Source: Bacillota bacterium (GTDB lineage Bacteria > Bacillota > Clostridia > Acetivibrionales > DSM-1351). Taken from it: DNA of 24,968 bases. The notes beneath the pieces were generated by a model. The model made no database searches. It was not told the origin of the DNA and worked only from the letters and a program-made list of their open reading frames with translations. Of this stretch, positions 6,195-14,811 are shown one piece after another. The position numbers were made by a program, and so were the translations under genes. Where the stretch lies: contig JAEWZA010000255.1 of NCBI GenBank assembly GCA_023395575.1, positions 1 to 24,968 on the forward strand, in the 5' to 3' direction. Position 1 is the first letter of the stretch, and every line of letters begins with the position of its first letter.

Positions 6195-7904
6195 ATGTAC
6201 AGACTGCTTATTGTAGATGATGAGGCAATAATAGTTAATGGCTTATACGAAATTTTCAGCAATATGAAAAATCTTGATTTGGATATTTATAAGGCTTATT
6301 CTGGAGAAGGAGCTATTCATTGGCTCAAAAGAACAAGAATTGACATAGTTATTACCGATATAATGATGCCAGGAATTAGTGGCATGCAGTTATTAGATGA
6401 AATACATAGAAACTGGCCCCAGTGTAGGGTTATATTTCTAACGGGCTATGACGAATTTGAGTATGTTTACAAAGCAATTCAACATAGTAGAGTTAGTTAC
6501 ATATTAAAAAACGAGGATATAGATAAAGTAGTATCAGCAGTTGAAAATGCAATTGAAGACATACGGACAGAAATAAAAGCTGAGGATTTACTTAATAGGG
6601 CAAAAGAGCAGGTAAATATTGCACTAGATCTTTTTCAAAAAGATTATTTTATTCATTTGATTAATGAGGATAAATCAATAAGCGTCAGTAAGTCAATGTT
6701 TGAACAACTGAATATAAAAATGTTCCACGACAAACCTATACTGCTACTTCTGGGACAGGTAAATAATATTTCTACTGATTTTAAGTACTGGGACAAAATT
6801 CAATACCTGTATTCAGTACGAATTATTATAAGTAATTATTTAAGTACTAAAATCATGAGTGCCTGTGTGCTGGATGAAAACTATAGACTAATTTTATTTG
6901 CACAGCCTAGGGAAGATTCGTTTACTGATGAGCAAAACGGAGAAGATATAAATATTTTATATGAGAGAATTGTGTCATTTTTGAAAGGGACACTTGAAGC
7001 TGTCCAAACTGCATGTATGGAATCACTTGGTGCCTCAATAAGCTTTGCCTTAAGCGGACAGCCTTGCAGCTGGGAATCGGTATCAAAAAAGTATATTTCC
7101 CTTACTCAATTACTTAATTATAGAATTGGCACTGGTATTGAGATGCTTTTAATAGATAACGAAATAAAAAATAATGTGGGAGACGGGAGTTCTGATTTAA
7201 TTGTGAATAACAATACAGAAATCCTTGAAAATGTAAGGCGATGGAAGTTGGATACAATTGAAATGTATCTTGAGTCTGGGCAGATGGACAAGTATTTTGA
7301 AGTACTGTCCCAATTGCTGGAGCCAATAAAATTAGTGAATAGTAAAAACTGCAATGTAGCTATTGAAGCATATTACAAGGTGTCTCTAAGCATTTTGTCA
7401 TATATTAATCGATATAGACTTAATGAAAAAATATCCACATTAATGGATGTATCAAGACTAATGAAGTTAGATAGCCGCAAAACGTGGAAAGAAGAAATAG
7501 ACTATATTTATCAACTTTCGAAAGTTATTTTTACGCTTCAGAATGTAGAACAAGAAAAACGGGCAGACAATACAATTACATATATACAGAAATATGTTGA
7601 GGAGCATCTTAGTGAGGAGTTATCACTTGTGAGACTGGCTGAGAAGGTATTTTTAAACCCATCCTATCTTTCCCGCTTGTATAAGCAGATTATGGGAACA
7701 AATTTATCTGAATATATAGACAATGCACGAATAAAAAAGGCAAAGGAATACCTTGAGAATGGAAATATGAAAATAAATGAAGCTGCAAAATTGGTGGGAT
7801 ATGAGTCAGCTGCATCATTTTCACGATTTTTTAAAAAAATAACCGGGTATTCTCCTCAAGAATATCAGGATAAACTTTTATCGGAAAAAATCAGGAGTTA
7901 TTAG
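6195..7904 (+). CDS. YesN-type response regulator (REC plus AraC HTH)
   Basis: This 569-residue regulator has an N-terminal receiver domain (residues 1-120) with acidic residues Asp8-Asp9, phospho-acceptor Asp55 (VITDIMMPG) and the conserved Thr in FLTGYDEF. The usual Lys-Pro reads Lys-Asn (ILKNED). A long linker of about 330 residues follows, then a double helix-turn-helix AraC domain over roughly the last 105 residues (LVRLAEKVFLNPSYLSR; INEAAKLVGYESAASFSRFFKK). It is the partner of the kinase at 4367 and most likely activates the carbohydrate genes downstream. ATG 6195 was chosen because MYRLLIVDDE is the normal receiver N-terminus, although it has only a weak adjacent ribosome site. The same frame stays open upstream to 6093 inside the kinase gene, but that N-terminus is unlike receiver domains. 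Confidence 0.93.
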   Translation: MYRLLIVDDEAIIVNGLYEIFSNMKNLDLDIYKAYSGEGAIHWLKRTRIDIVITDIMMPGISGMQLLDEIHRNWPQCRVIFLTGYDEFEYVYKAIQHSRVSYILKNEDIDKVVSAVENAIEDIRTEIKAEDLLNRAKEQVNIALDLFQKDYFIHLINEDKSISVSKSMFEQLNIKMFHDKPILLLLGQVNNISTDFKYWDKIQYLYSVRIIISNYLSTKIMSACVLDENYRLILFAQPREDSFTDEQNGEDINILYERIVSFLKGTLEAVQTACMESLGASISFALSGQPCSWESVSKKYISLTQLLNYRIGTGIEMLLIDNEIKNNVGDGSSDLIVNNNTEILENVRRWKLDTIEMYLESGQMDKYFEVLSQLLEPIKLVNSKNCNVAIEAYYKVSLSILSYINRYRLNEKISTLMDVSRLMKLDSRKTWKEEIDYIYQLSKVIFTLQNVEQEKRADNTITYIQKYVEEHLSEELSLVRLAEKVFLNPSYLSRLYKQIMGTNLSEYIDNARIKKAKEYLENGNMKINEAAKLVGYESAASFSRFFKKITGYSPQEYQDKLLSEKIRSY

Positions 7905-7940
7905 CATTAATAAAAGTTATGCAAGTGACAGAAAATTGCG

Positions 7941-8012
7941 AACCTTACGCGAAGCAGAGGTTCTCCACAAACTTCTTTACCAAAATTTTTGTGATAGACA
8001 CCATGTGTGGAG
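7941..8012 (+). promoter_or_regulatory. Overlapping hairpins before the solute-binding protein gene
   Basis: CTCCACA at 7963-7969 pairs with TGTGGAG at 8006-8012. Upstream AACCT (from about 7941) can pair either with AGGTT near 7957 or with AGGTT after 8010. The alternatives suggest a structured leader or attenuator between the regulator and the binding protein, but no clear U-run is present. Function is unknown. Confidence 0.3.
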
Positions 8013-8084
8013 GTTAGCTGCATAAAACGTATATATATAATTGCAGAAAATCAATCTTTTACAAAAATGTAAGGAGGAAAGCCA

Positions 8085-9785
8085 ATGAAGATGGACAATT
8101 TCAAATCAAATATAATTTTAGAAATCAGCATATTAATATTTGTTATGATATTGTTAATCTTTGTCAGAAATGATGTTTCTATTAACGGGGAAACAAAGAT
8201 TAATCAAACTGAGTCTTCAAATGTCGTAAACAAAGAACCTTTAGGTAAATACAACCCAGCAATAGATATTTCTTTTGTAAGAGCTGTTGATGATGATCTA
8301 ATAAATAACATTTTACCGAACACTCCTGGCGAAACAATAGAAGATAACCGCTGGCTTAGATTGTACAGCGAACAATTAGGCATCAATATAAAATATGATT
8401 GGACTGTAAAGGGCGGATATAATGAAGATAATTACAATAAAAAAATAAATGTTACAATTGCATCGGGAGATATCCCTGATGTTCTGCCAGTTAATGCGAA
8501 TCAGTTGAAACAGCTTACGGACGCTGGAATGATTGAGGATATGACTTCATATTATAACGACTATGCATCAGCACTAACAAAAAATATTTACACTCAGGCT
8601 GGTAAAGCCATACTGGATTCAGCTACTATAGACGGTAGACTTATGGCTATTCCAAATGCAGATGATTCAATTGAAAGTGCTCAATTTTTATGGATTCGTG
8701 CAGATTGGTTAAGAAATCTGGGGCTTAAACCTCCTGAAACAATGGAGGATTTGATAATAATTTCTAATGATTTTACCCAAAAAGATCCTGACGGCAATGG
8801 TAAGGACGATACCTATGGACTTGCAATAACAAAATACTTGTATAACACTTGTATGGGCTTGGAAGGTTTTTTTGCCGGATATCATTCTTATCCCAATTTC
8901 TGGCAGGAAGATGAGACTGGGAAGCTTGTATATGGTAGTATACAGCCTGAAACAAAAATAGCTCTTAAAAAATTGTCAGAGATGTATAGTAGTGGACTGA
9001 TTGACAAAGAATTCAGTGTAAAGGATATCCAAAATGTAGCACAGTCAATTGCAGAAGGGGAGTGCGGTATTCAGTTTGGTGAACAATGGAATCCCCTGTA
9101 TCCTCTTATAAGTAGCTTTAACAATGATAATAGTGCAGACTGGACTGGGTACTCTTTAGTTTCGACAGATGAAAGAAAAGTTATGGTACCTCTGAAATTC
9201 AGAACCAATTTATACTTTGCAGTCAGAAAAGGTCATAGTAACCCCGAAGCAGTGGTGAAAATGATAAATATGTTTTTAGAAAAGACCTGTGGAGAAACCA
9301 ATGAATTTGACAAATACTATATGCCTGTACAAAATAACAATATGGGTGTATGGAAGTTTTCTCCTGTGACACCTCATCCTCAATATAAAAATCTCACTTC
9401 TTTTTTAGAACTGGAAAAGGCACGTAAAAGTAATGATTTTTCTAAACTCAAAGCTGAATCCAAAATTATACAGTCTAATATTGAAGCATATGCTAAGGGT
9501 GACAAATTACAGTGGGGATGGGAAAAAATTTATGGTGTAAACGGCGTATATAGTGTTTTAAGCAAATATGAGGAAAGTAATTCACTTATGTATGAAAGGT
9601 TTATAGGGTTTCCAACTAAAACTATGGCTGAGAAAAATGAGGTGTTACTTGAGTATGAAAAAGAAGAATTTATAAAAATTATTATGGGTGCAGCACCGAT
9701 AGAACAATTTGAGATATTTGTAGAAAATTGGTATAAAATGGGAGGGGAAGAAATAACAAAAGAGATAAATTATAGAAAGAGGTAA
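8085..9785 (+). CDS. Orphan family 1 solute-binding protein, membrane-anchored
   Basis: This 566-residue protein resembles the large LplA-type extracellular binding proteins of carbohydrate ABC importers. It has a membrane segment at residues 9-27, a mature region with SGDIPDVLP near 127-135, and a calcium-loop-like DPDGNGKDD at 234-242 typical of these proteins. There is no cysteine in a lipobox near the N-terminus, so it is probably held by an uncleaved signal anchor. No permease or ATPase genes are adjacent. Its place after the kinase and regulator suggests it presents a sugar ligand to the kinase rather than feeding a transporter. The start has AAGGAGG eight bases upstream. Family is clear; sensing role is inferred. 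Confidence 0.85.
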   Translation: MKMDNFKSNIILEISILIFVMILLIFVRNDVSINGETKINQTESSNVVNKEPLGKYNPAIDISFVRAVDDDLINNILPNTPGETIEDNRWLRLYSEQLGINIKYDWTVKGGYNEDNYNKKINVTIASGDIPDVLPVNANQLKQLTDAGMIEDMTSYYNDYASALTKNIYTQAGKAILDSATIDGRLMAIPNADDSIESAQFLWIRADWLRNLGLKPPETMEDLIIISNDFTQKDPDGNGKDDTYGLAITKYLYNTCMGLEGFFAGYHSYPNFWQEDETGKLVYGSIQPETKIALKKLSEMYSSGLIDKEFSVKDIQNVAQSIAEGECGIQFGEQWNPLYPLISSFNNDNSADWTGYSLVSTDERKVMVPLKFRTNLYFAVRKGHSNPEAVVKMINMFLEKTCGETNEFDKYYMPVQNNNMGVWKFSPVTPHPQYKNLTSFLELEKARKSNDFSKLKAESKIIQSNIEAYAKGDKLQWGWEKIYGVNGVYSVLSKYEESNSLMYERFIGFPTKTMAEKNEVLLEYEKEEFIKIIMGAAPIEQFEIFVENWYKMGGEEITKEINYRKR

Positions 9786-9815
9786 AGAAATGTTAACAAG
9801 GTAAAAATATGTACG

Positions 9816-9844
9816 TGTAAATATGGAAACACTCTTTTTATAAT
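9816..9844 (+). promoter_or_regulatory. Possible promoter of the CE1-CBM6-dockerin gene
   Basis: A perfect TATAAT stands at 9839-9844 with a poor -35 candidate (TGTAAA, 9816-9821) at 17 bases. The weak -35 box would fit a promoter that needs an activator such as the AraC-type regulator encoded at 6195. Confidence 0.4.
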
Positions 9845-9923
9845 ATAATTGAAAGAATGGAAAAATACGTTTTATTAACATTTTTCCTCAATTATTTTAT
9901 TATTTAAAAGGAGGCTAAAAAAA

Positions 9924-11390
9924 ATGAAAAAGAAGTTCTTAAAAGCGTTCACGGGAGTTTTGGCAGCGGTGTTTACTGTAGGGATGAGCGTTTCATTTGC
10001 TGCACCACCATCAGGTTTTGACAGGGTTAACAACAATATACCTCATGGTAATGTTACAACAATAACCTATTACTCTAAGACCACAGGTGTTGATCGTAAG
10101 GCTACTGTTTACACACCACCAGGATATTCAACCGACAAAAAGTACAATGTTTTGTACTTGCTACATGGTATCGGTGGGGATCATACTGAATGGCCAAATG
10201 GTGGAAGTCCCAATGTAATTCTAGATAACCTTTACGCGCAGAATAAACTTAGTCCAATGATCGTAATAATGCCTAATGGTCGTGCTAAGAAAAATGACAG
10301 TGCATCTGGAGATATTTATTCTGCAGAAAATCAAGCAGCTTTTGAAAACTTTCAATACGATTTATTAAATGATTTAATTCCATATGTTGAATCAAAGTAT
10401 CCAGTTCTAACTGATCGTCTAAATAGAGCTATTGCTGGATTATCAATGGGTGGAGGACAATCCTTGAATTTTGGTCTAAAGTATATGGACTATTTTGCTT
10501 ATGCAGGAGGTTTCTCTCCAGCACCTAATACATATGCACCTAGTAAAATGGTTCCAAACCCAGCTGAAACTGCTGCAAAAATGAAAGTAATCTGGGTTGG
10601 ATGCGGTGAACAGGATGGTTTATACAGTACAGCACAAGGGGTACATAATTATATGACTCAGAATAATGTTCCTCATGTTTGGTATAGTGCTCCTGGTAAT
10701 CATGACTTTACATTCTGGAAAGATGGTTTATATCAATTCTCACAGTTAATTTTTAAAGACACTGATATACCTGTGACTCCTAAGTCCGCTTTTGATTTAA
10801 TTGAAGCAGAGAACTATGATGGAATGTCAGGAATAGAAACAGAAACATGCTCTGAAGGTGGACAAAATATTGGATTTATCCATAATGGTGACTATGCCGT
10901 TTATAAGAGTGTTGATTTCGGCAGCGGAGCAGGAAGATTTACTGTTAGAGTTGCTAGTGCTACCGAGGGGGGCAAAATTGAGCTTAGACTTGATAGTCTT
11001 ACTGGTACACTGATAGGAACTTGTGAAGTTAAAGGAACTGGTGATTGGCAGGTATATACTGATGCAACCTGTAAAGTAAGTGGTGTTACTGGAAAACATG
11101 ATCTTTATCTGAAATTTACTGGAGGAGAAGGATACTTAATTAATATAAACAATTTCAGATTTGAACCAGCAATTATACCACAAGGAAGACCAGGGGATGT
11201 TAACGGAGATAATTCAGTAGATGCAATAGATCTCACAATTATAAAGAAGCACCTTTTAGGAGATTCAATTAGTGATGAATTTAAAGCATTAGCTGATGTA
11301 GATGGTAGTGGAACAATTGATGCACTTGATTTTGCTCTGGTGAAACAATATCTATTGGGTGTAATTACTAAATTTCCGGTACAGCAGTAG
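9924..11390 (+). CDS. Cellulosomal CE1 esterase with CBM6 and type I dockerin
   Basis: This 488-residue secreted enzyme has a signal peptide at residues 1-26. A CE1 alpha/beta-hydrolase domain (about 30-280) carries the nucleophile motif GLSMGG (Ser174), Asp231 in GEQDG and His260 in GNHDF. A CBM6 spans about 289-414 (starting FDLIEAENYDG), and a type I dockerin about 424-482 has two calcium loops, DVNGDNSVDAID and DVDGSGTIDALD. CE1 enzymes of this layout are feruloyl or acetyl-xylan esterases. CBM6 binds xylan-like chains and the dockerin docks the enzyme on a scaffoldin. The Ala-Ile and Ala-Leu pairs at the recognition positions are the R. cellulolyticum type. The start has AAGGAGG. It resembles members of the xylan-induced dockerin clusters known in that group; feruloyl versus acetyl specificity cannot be decided here. 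Confidence 0.93.
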   Translation: MKKKFLKAFTGVLAAVFTVGMSVSFAAPPSGFDRVNNNIPHGNVTTITYYSKTTGVDRKATVYTPPGYSTDKKYNVLYLLHGIGGDHTEWPNGGSPNVILDNLYAQNKLSPMIVIMPNGRAKKNDSASGDIYSAENQAAFENFQYDLLNDLIPYVESKYPVLTDRLNRAIAGLSMGGGQSLNFGLKYMDYFAYAGGFSPAPNTYAPSKMVPNPAETAAKMKVIWVGCGEQDGLYSTAQGVHNYMTQNNVPHVWYSAPGNHDFTFWKDGLYQFSQLIFKDTDIPVTPKSAFDLIEAENYDGMSGIETETCSEGGQNIGFIHNGDYAVYKSVDFGSGAGRFTVRVASATEGGKIELRLDSLTGTLIGTCEVKGTGDWQVYTDATCKVSGVTGKHDLYLKFTGGEGYLININNFRFEPAIIPQGRPGDVNGDNSVDAIDLTIIKKHLLGDSISDEFKALADVDGSGTIDALDFALVKQYLLGVITKFPVQQ

Positions 11391-11516
11391 TTAGTAAATT
11401 AATAAAGCAATATTTAGTACAGAAATAAATAATACTTAAAATGCAAGTTTAATTACTGGGGACAACTATTCAAAGATTTTATATGAAGCTATTTAAAGGC
11501 TTCTAAAGCAAATAAT

Positions 11517-11563
11517 TACCATTTAGGATATGCGAAGGGTTTATTTCGATATCCTAAATGGTA
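11517..11563 (+). terminator. Strong 15-bp hairpin after the CE1 gene, no U-run
   Basis: TACCATTTAGGATAT (11517-11531) and ATATCCTAAATGGTA (11549-11563) are perfect inverted copies, and CGAA/TTCG adds four pairs inside. It lies 126 bases after the CE1 stop. No T-run follows on either strand, so it may act as an RNA-stabilising 3' hairpin rather than an intrinsic terminator. Confidence 0.5.
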
Positions 11564-11825
11564 AAGTTAATTTCTAGCCAAAAGATATAAGGTTACTAGT
11601 CTAGCGCAGGTAGATTGATGCGGCATGGGTATAAATAAATACATCGCAACAAGAATTATCAAAACCAATCAGGCTTTATTATCAGAAATACATTATCTTC
11701 TTAGTCTATCTATTAAAATAAAAAACTATATACTTATAATTAAGCTGGTTTATAGCCTTGGGTTGACTGATGTTATTATAAACTCAAACTTCGCAGTTGA
11801 ATATACTGCTTAAAACCTAGTATAT

Positions 11826-12048
11826 CAGGTGTGGTAGCATTATCAATGGAAAGTTGGGTTAGAAATAATTGTATAGATTTAGTTGTCGAATCGAAGTATT
11901 TTTGCCGTAAAACCGACACGATGTGGGTTTTAGCATACAATGAACCATGGATGGTGAATGTATGCGACGGCTAAAACGCTGAGATGGGCCATTACTAAAT
12001 CATGCAATTATTTTGGCACCAAACCATTGATAATTCTACCGCACCAAT
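11826..12048. repeat. MITE-like nested palindromic element, copy B
   Basis: This element of about 223 bases has terminal inverted repeats at 11828-11849 and 12024-12045, whose shared parts are GGTG-(T/C)-GGTAG and ATTATCAATGG. In reverse orientation its core matches copy A at 2918-3217 closely. It has the same branched hairpins, for example 11909-11918/11922-11931, but lacks about 85 bases that form the second palindromic arm of copy A. It carries no reading frame of its own and lies in the gap between the CE1 gene and the AraC gene. Confidence 0.75.
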
Positions 12049-12124
12049 AGTTTTTTATATGCGAAGTTTGAGTTATTAACATTATTTATCAATAGAAAAA
12101 GGTAATAATATCAGTTAAGATTTT

Positions 12125-12144
12125 CTATAATGGAAACGTTATAG
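12125..12144 (+). promoter_or_regulatory. Possible operator, partly cre-like, before the AraC gene
   Basis: CTATAA at 12125-12130 and TTATAG at 12139-12144 form a perfect six-base inverted repeat around TGGAAACG. The centre agrees with most but not all positions of a catabolite-response element. It overlaps a TATAAT at 12126-12131 without a good -35 box. A carbon-control site is possible but weakly supported. Confidence 0.3.
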
Positions 12145-12168
12145 GAACTTTCTAAGAATATTTTACTA

Positions 12169-12231
12169 AAGTCAATTACCGTTCAACCCTTTTTATAAAA
12201 ATATCGGTTTTTAGCTAATAGTAATTGACTT
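12169..12231. repeat. 11-bp inverted repeat AAGTCAATTAC/GTAATTGACTT
   Basis: Perfect arms at 12169-12179 and 12221-12231 flank 41 bases directly before the AraC ribosome site. The right arm is part of the 13-base motif ATAGTAATTGACT that also occurs at 3875-3887 (complement) and 19624-19636. It may be an autoregulatory operator or the end of a small repeat. Confidence 0.5.
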
Positions 12232-12257
12232 ATACCAAATATTTAAGGAGACTTTAT

Positions 12258-13385
12258 ATGAAAAAAGATAGTTGTGAATATGTCAAAATCAGAGATGTCA
12301 ACCAAATAATAAAACAATATTATGATGAAAAGCAATGCGAACTTAGCATGTATGAGGCAGTTACAATTTTAAAGGAAAATGGAAGAACCACGGGTTATCT
12401 TCCACCGCCTCAATTTTTGGACTGGAATCTAGATGACATCGATGAATTCTGCCATCTAATCGATGAAATACCAATTAATATTACCTATTTGCTACCACCA
12501 GAAACTAAGAAAAATACATATCATGTGCCAATGCAATTTTCGGCTATGGTTTTCAGAGAAAGCAACTATCGCTCAGAGAGATATTATACTGGTAATGTAT
12601 TTGCAATTACTTATGTGTTAAGAGGCAGTTTGAAATTAACAATAGATAATGAGCAATATGAATTAAAGGAAAAGCATCTATTTTTAACTCTACCAAATAG
12701 AAAATATTGTTCTTATCACACAGATGATGACGTTATACTTATGGTATCAATAGATCCAAGTCTATTTCAGAAAGTTTTTTTTGATTTACTAAAGCATAAT
12801 AGTGTATTATCAACTTTTTTACATGAAAGATTTGATAGTTGTGATCAGAACTACCTATTATGTACTATATCCAATGACAAGGATATGAGATTTATTTTTC
12901 AGCATTTATTTCATGAGTTTATGTCTGGGGATAAATATTCTGAAGATGTTTTTTGCAATTACATTCAAATATTATGTACATATTTAATCAGAGGTATTGA
13001 AAGCTACTCAGCTTGTGTTATGCCTCAGAAGAAAAAGCCTTTTTATGACATATTTCCTGAAGTGTATAAGTTTATACAGAATAACTGCGATTCACTTACA
13101 TTGGAGCAATTGGCACAGGAATTTCATTATGAACGTTCTTATCTTGGTAAATGTCTAAGTGAAGTAACTGGCAAGACTTTTAGTGAAATAGTTGCTAGTA
13201 TAAAGCTGGACAAAGCAAAAAGGTATTTGGCTGAAACCAACCTGAAAATTGAGGAAGTGGCTATTTTGTCTGGATATAGTAGTTCAGATTACTTTTCTCA
13301 TAGCTTTAAAAGGGAAGTAGGTAAGTCACCTCTTAAATATAGAAAAGAAAAACAAGATTATAATTTTAATAATATGGCAAAATAA
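12258..13385 (+). CDS. AraC-family regulator with cupin domain
   Basis: This 375-residue transcription factor has an N-terminal region of about 85 residues of unknown role. A cupin-like sensor follows (from about 115; FAITYVLRGSLKLTIDNEQYELKEKHLFL), and a C-terminal double HTH covers roughly the last 100 residues (TLEQLAQEFHYERSYLGK; IEEVAILSGYSSSDYFSHSFKRE). Such proteins usually bind a sugar or other small effector and activate a neighbouring gene. The SGNH-dockerin gene at 13513 is the obvious target, 127 bases downstream on the same strand. ATG 12258 has AAGGAG seven bases upstream; a TTG 33 bases earlier in the same frame has no site and lies in the inverted repeat. Effector unknown. Confidence 0.88.
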   Translation: MKKDSCEYVKIRDVNQIIKQYYDEKQCELSMYEAVTILKENGRTTGYLPPPQFLDWNLDDIDEFCHLIDEIPINITYLLPPETKKNTYHVPMQFSAMVFRESNYRSERYYTGNVFAITYVLRGSLKLTIDNEQYELKEKHLFLTLPNRKYCSYHTDDDVILMVSIDPSLFQKVFFDLLKHNSVLSTFLHERFDSCDQNYLLCTISNDKDMRFIFQHLFHEFMSGDKYSEDVFCNYIQILCTYLIRGIESYSACVMPQKKKPFYDIFPEVYKFIQNNCDSLTLEQLAQEFHYERSYLGKCLSEVTGKTFSEIVASIKLDKAKRYLAETNLKIEEVAILSGYSSSDYFSHSFKREVGKSPLKYRKEKQDYNFNNMAK

Positions 13386-13512
13386 AATAACTATTTTTAT
13401 CAAATAATTTCACCCCAAATGTCAAGATAAGTAAAAACACCTATGTTATAACTATATTTAGAGAAATATGTTTTATTTTTTTCAAAATTTTTTACGAAGG
13501 GGAGAGATTGTA

Positions 13513-14415
13513 ATGAAATTGAAAAACATGCTATGTAAGATTGCAGCAGTGGCAATTGTAAGTGCTTTAACATGTGGAATTATAGCACCTGTTCAAGTAT
13601 CAGCTGCAACAGTCAAAGGAAGCGAGGTTCTTATAATAGGGGATTCCTTTCTCGCATTGTCACATGATATAACAAAGAGATTAGAAGAAAATGCTAGAAA
13701 AGCAGGAGTCTTGGATTCAAATGATCGATTCCGTGATAATTCTGTAAGTGGAACATTGCTTAATGGAGGATCATCACCTAACATTCCTCAACAGTACAAA
13801 AATGGTGTAAATGCAGGCACTGTTAAGTATGTTATCATGGATGGAGGCGGAAATGACTGTATAATGGGCAGTGTAGACGGAGCTGCTAGCGCTTTCAATA
13901 CCTTAATAAAAGAAATGGAAAAAAATGGGTTAGTAAAATTGTTCTATCTGTTTTACCCTGATGCACAGGGAGGCCTTGCATCTATGCTAAATCCTAATCT
14001 GAATAGATTAAGACCTATGATTCAGAGTACTGTACTTAACTCAACAACACCAAAAGGATATTTCCTTGATTTAAGACCTACCTTCGAAGGAAAATATTCA
14101 CAATACATATTATCAGATGGTATACATCCTACACAGGCTGGTAGTTATGCAGCAGCTGATGCTATATGGGCTGAAATGCAAAAAGTTAACTTCTTTGGTG
14201 GCACTCCTCAACCTGAAGAGAAAATAGGAGATTATAATAAAGATGGAAACGTTGATTCATTGGATTTTGCAGCATTAAAGCAGCATTTAATGAATCCACA
14301 GAGTGCATATACTAAAGTTTTAGACTTAAATGTTGATAATGCAGTAGATGCTCTTGACTTTGCAATTATGAAGAAGTACTTACTCGGTAATATTACTACG
14401 CTTCCCAGCAACTAA
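13513..14415 (+). CDS. Cellulosomal SGNH/GDSL hydrolase with type I dockerin
   Basis: This 300-residue secreted esterase has a signal peptide at residues 1-31 (VSA before the cut). An SGNH domain (about 37-228) carries GDSF (Ser45), a GGGND block (Asn114) and DGIHPT (Asp202, His205). A C-terminal dockerin (about 239-297) has calcium loops starting DYNKDGNVD and DLNVDNAVD. Recognition pairs are Ser-Leu and Ala-Leu. There is no carbohydrate-binding module, and the segment between the two dockerin repeats is a little long. The fold indicates an O-acyl (probably acetyl) esterase acting on plant polysaccharide as part of the cellulosome; the CE family is not certain (CE3-like is possible). The chosen ATG follows AAGGGGAGAG; the longer reading from 13468 would put extra residues before an ideal signal peptide. 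Confidence 0.9.
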   Translation: MKLKNMLCKIAAVAIVSALTCGIIAPVQVSAATVKGSEVLIIGDSFLALSHDITKRLEENARKAGVLDSNDRFRDNSVSGTLLNGGSSPNIPQQYKNGVNAGTVKYVIMDGGGNDCIMGSVDGAASAFNTLIKEMEKNGLVKLFYLFYPDAQGGLASMLNPNLNRLRPMIQSTVLNSTTPKGYFLDLRPTFEGKYSQYILSDGIHPTQAGSYAAADAIWAEMQKVNFFGGTPQPEEKIGDYNKDGNVDSLDFAALKQHLMNPQSAYTKVLDLNVDNAVDALDFAIMKKYLLGNITTLPSN

Positions 14416-14811
14416 TATAATTATTGATTTTAGTCAAACTACTACGTTTTAAGATTTCCCCCCAAATAGAATTTTAAAGCGATTAGTATAATGGTTAAGA
14501 GTAAATATATTAATATTAAAATATGGCAACCTGATTATTACGGAAGAATAATAAATGAATGACAGGAAAAGCCAGGATAAGTATGTTGAGGAGCACAATT
14601 TTTTTAAGGTCAATAGCTGCATGGATATGCAGTTATTGACCTTATAGTTATGATAGAGCTGAAAACAAAATTTTATCTTACAGTATATCATTTGTATTTT
14701 ATAAAATCAGAAACATTAATAATAAACAATAGAGCTTATGCATCTAATTGAACCTTTAATCTAATTAGAGTTAAGGTTCAATATTTTGACTAAAATGGCA
14801 AATTTAACAAA
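14416..14811. other. Convergent intergenic region with two long hairpins
   Basis: There is no gene here. Hairpin one has AAGGTCAATAGCTGCAT (14606-14622) paired with 14627-14643 over 17 positions with one G-T wobble and a GGAT loop; seven Ts precede it on the plus strand, but none follow it on either strand. Hairpin two is listed separately at 14747-14782. Such a region between converging genes would stop or stabilise both transcripts. Confidence 0.6.
14747..14782. terminator. Candidate bidirectional terminator hairpin
   Basis: ATTGAACCTT (14747-14756) pairs with AAGGTTCAAT (14773-14782) and the inner TCTAA/TTAGA extends the stem, giving about 16 of 18 paired positions. TATTTTG follows on the plus strand. 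It lies between the SGNH gene (plus) and the SDR gene (minus); the U-run is weak on both strands. Confidence 0.5.

Noticed and set aside
11625..11813. Possible 62-residue protein
   Set aside because: No ribosome site, no recognisable domain and composition like the surrounding AT-rich spacer; it lies between a hairpin and copy B of the repeat.
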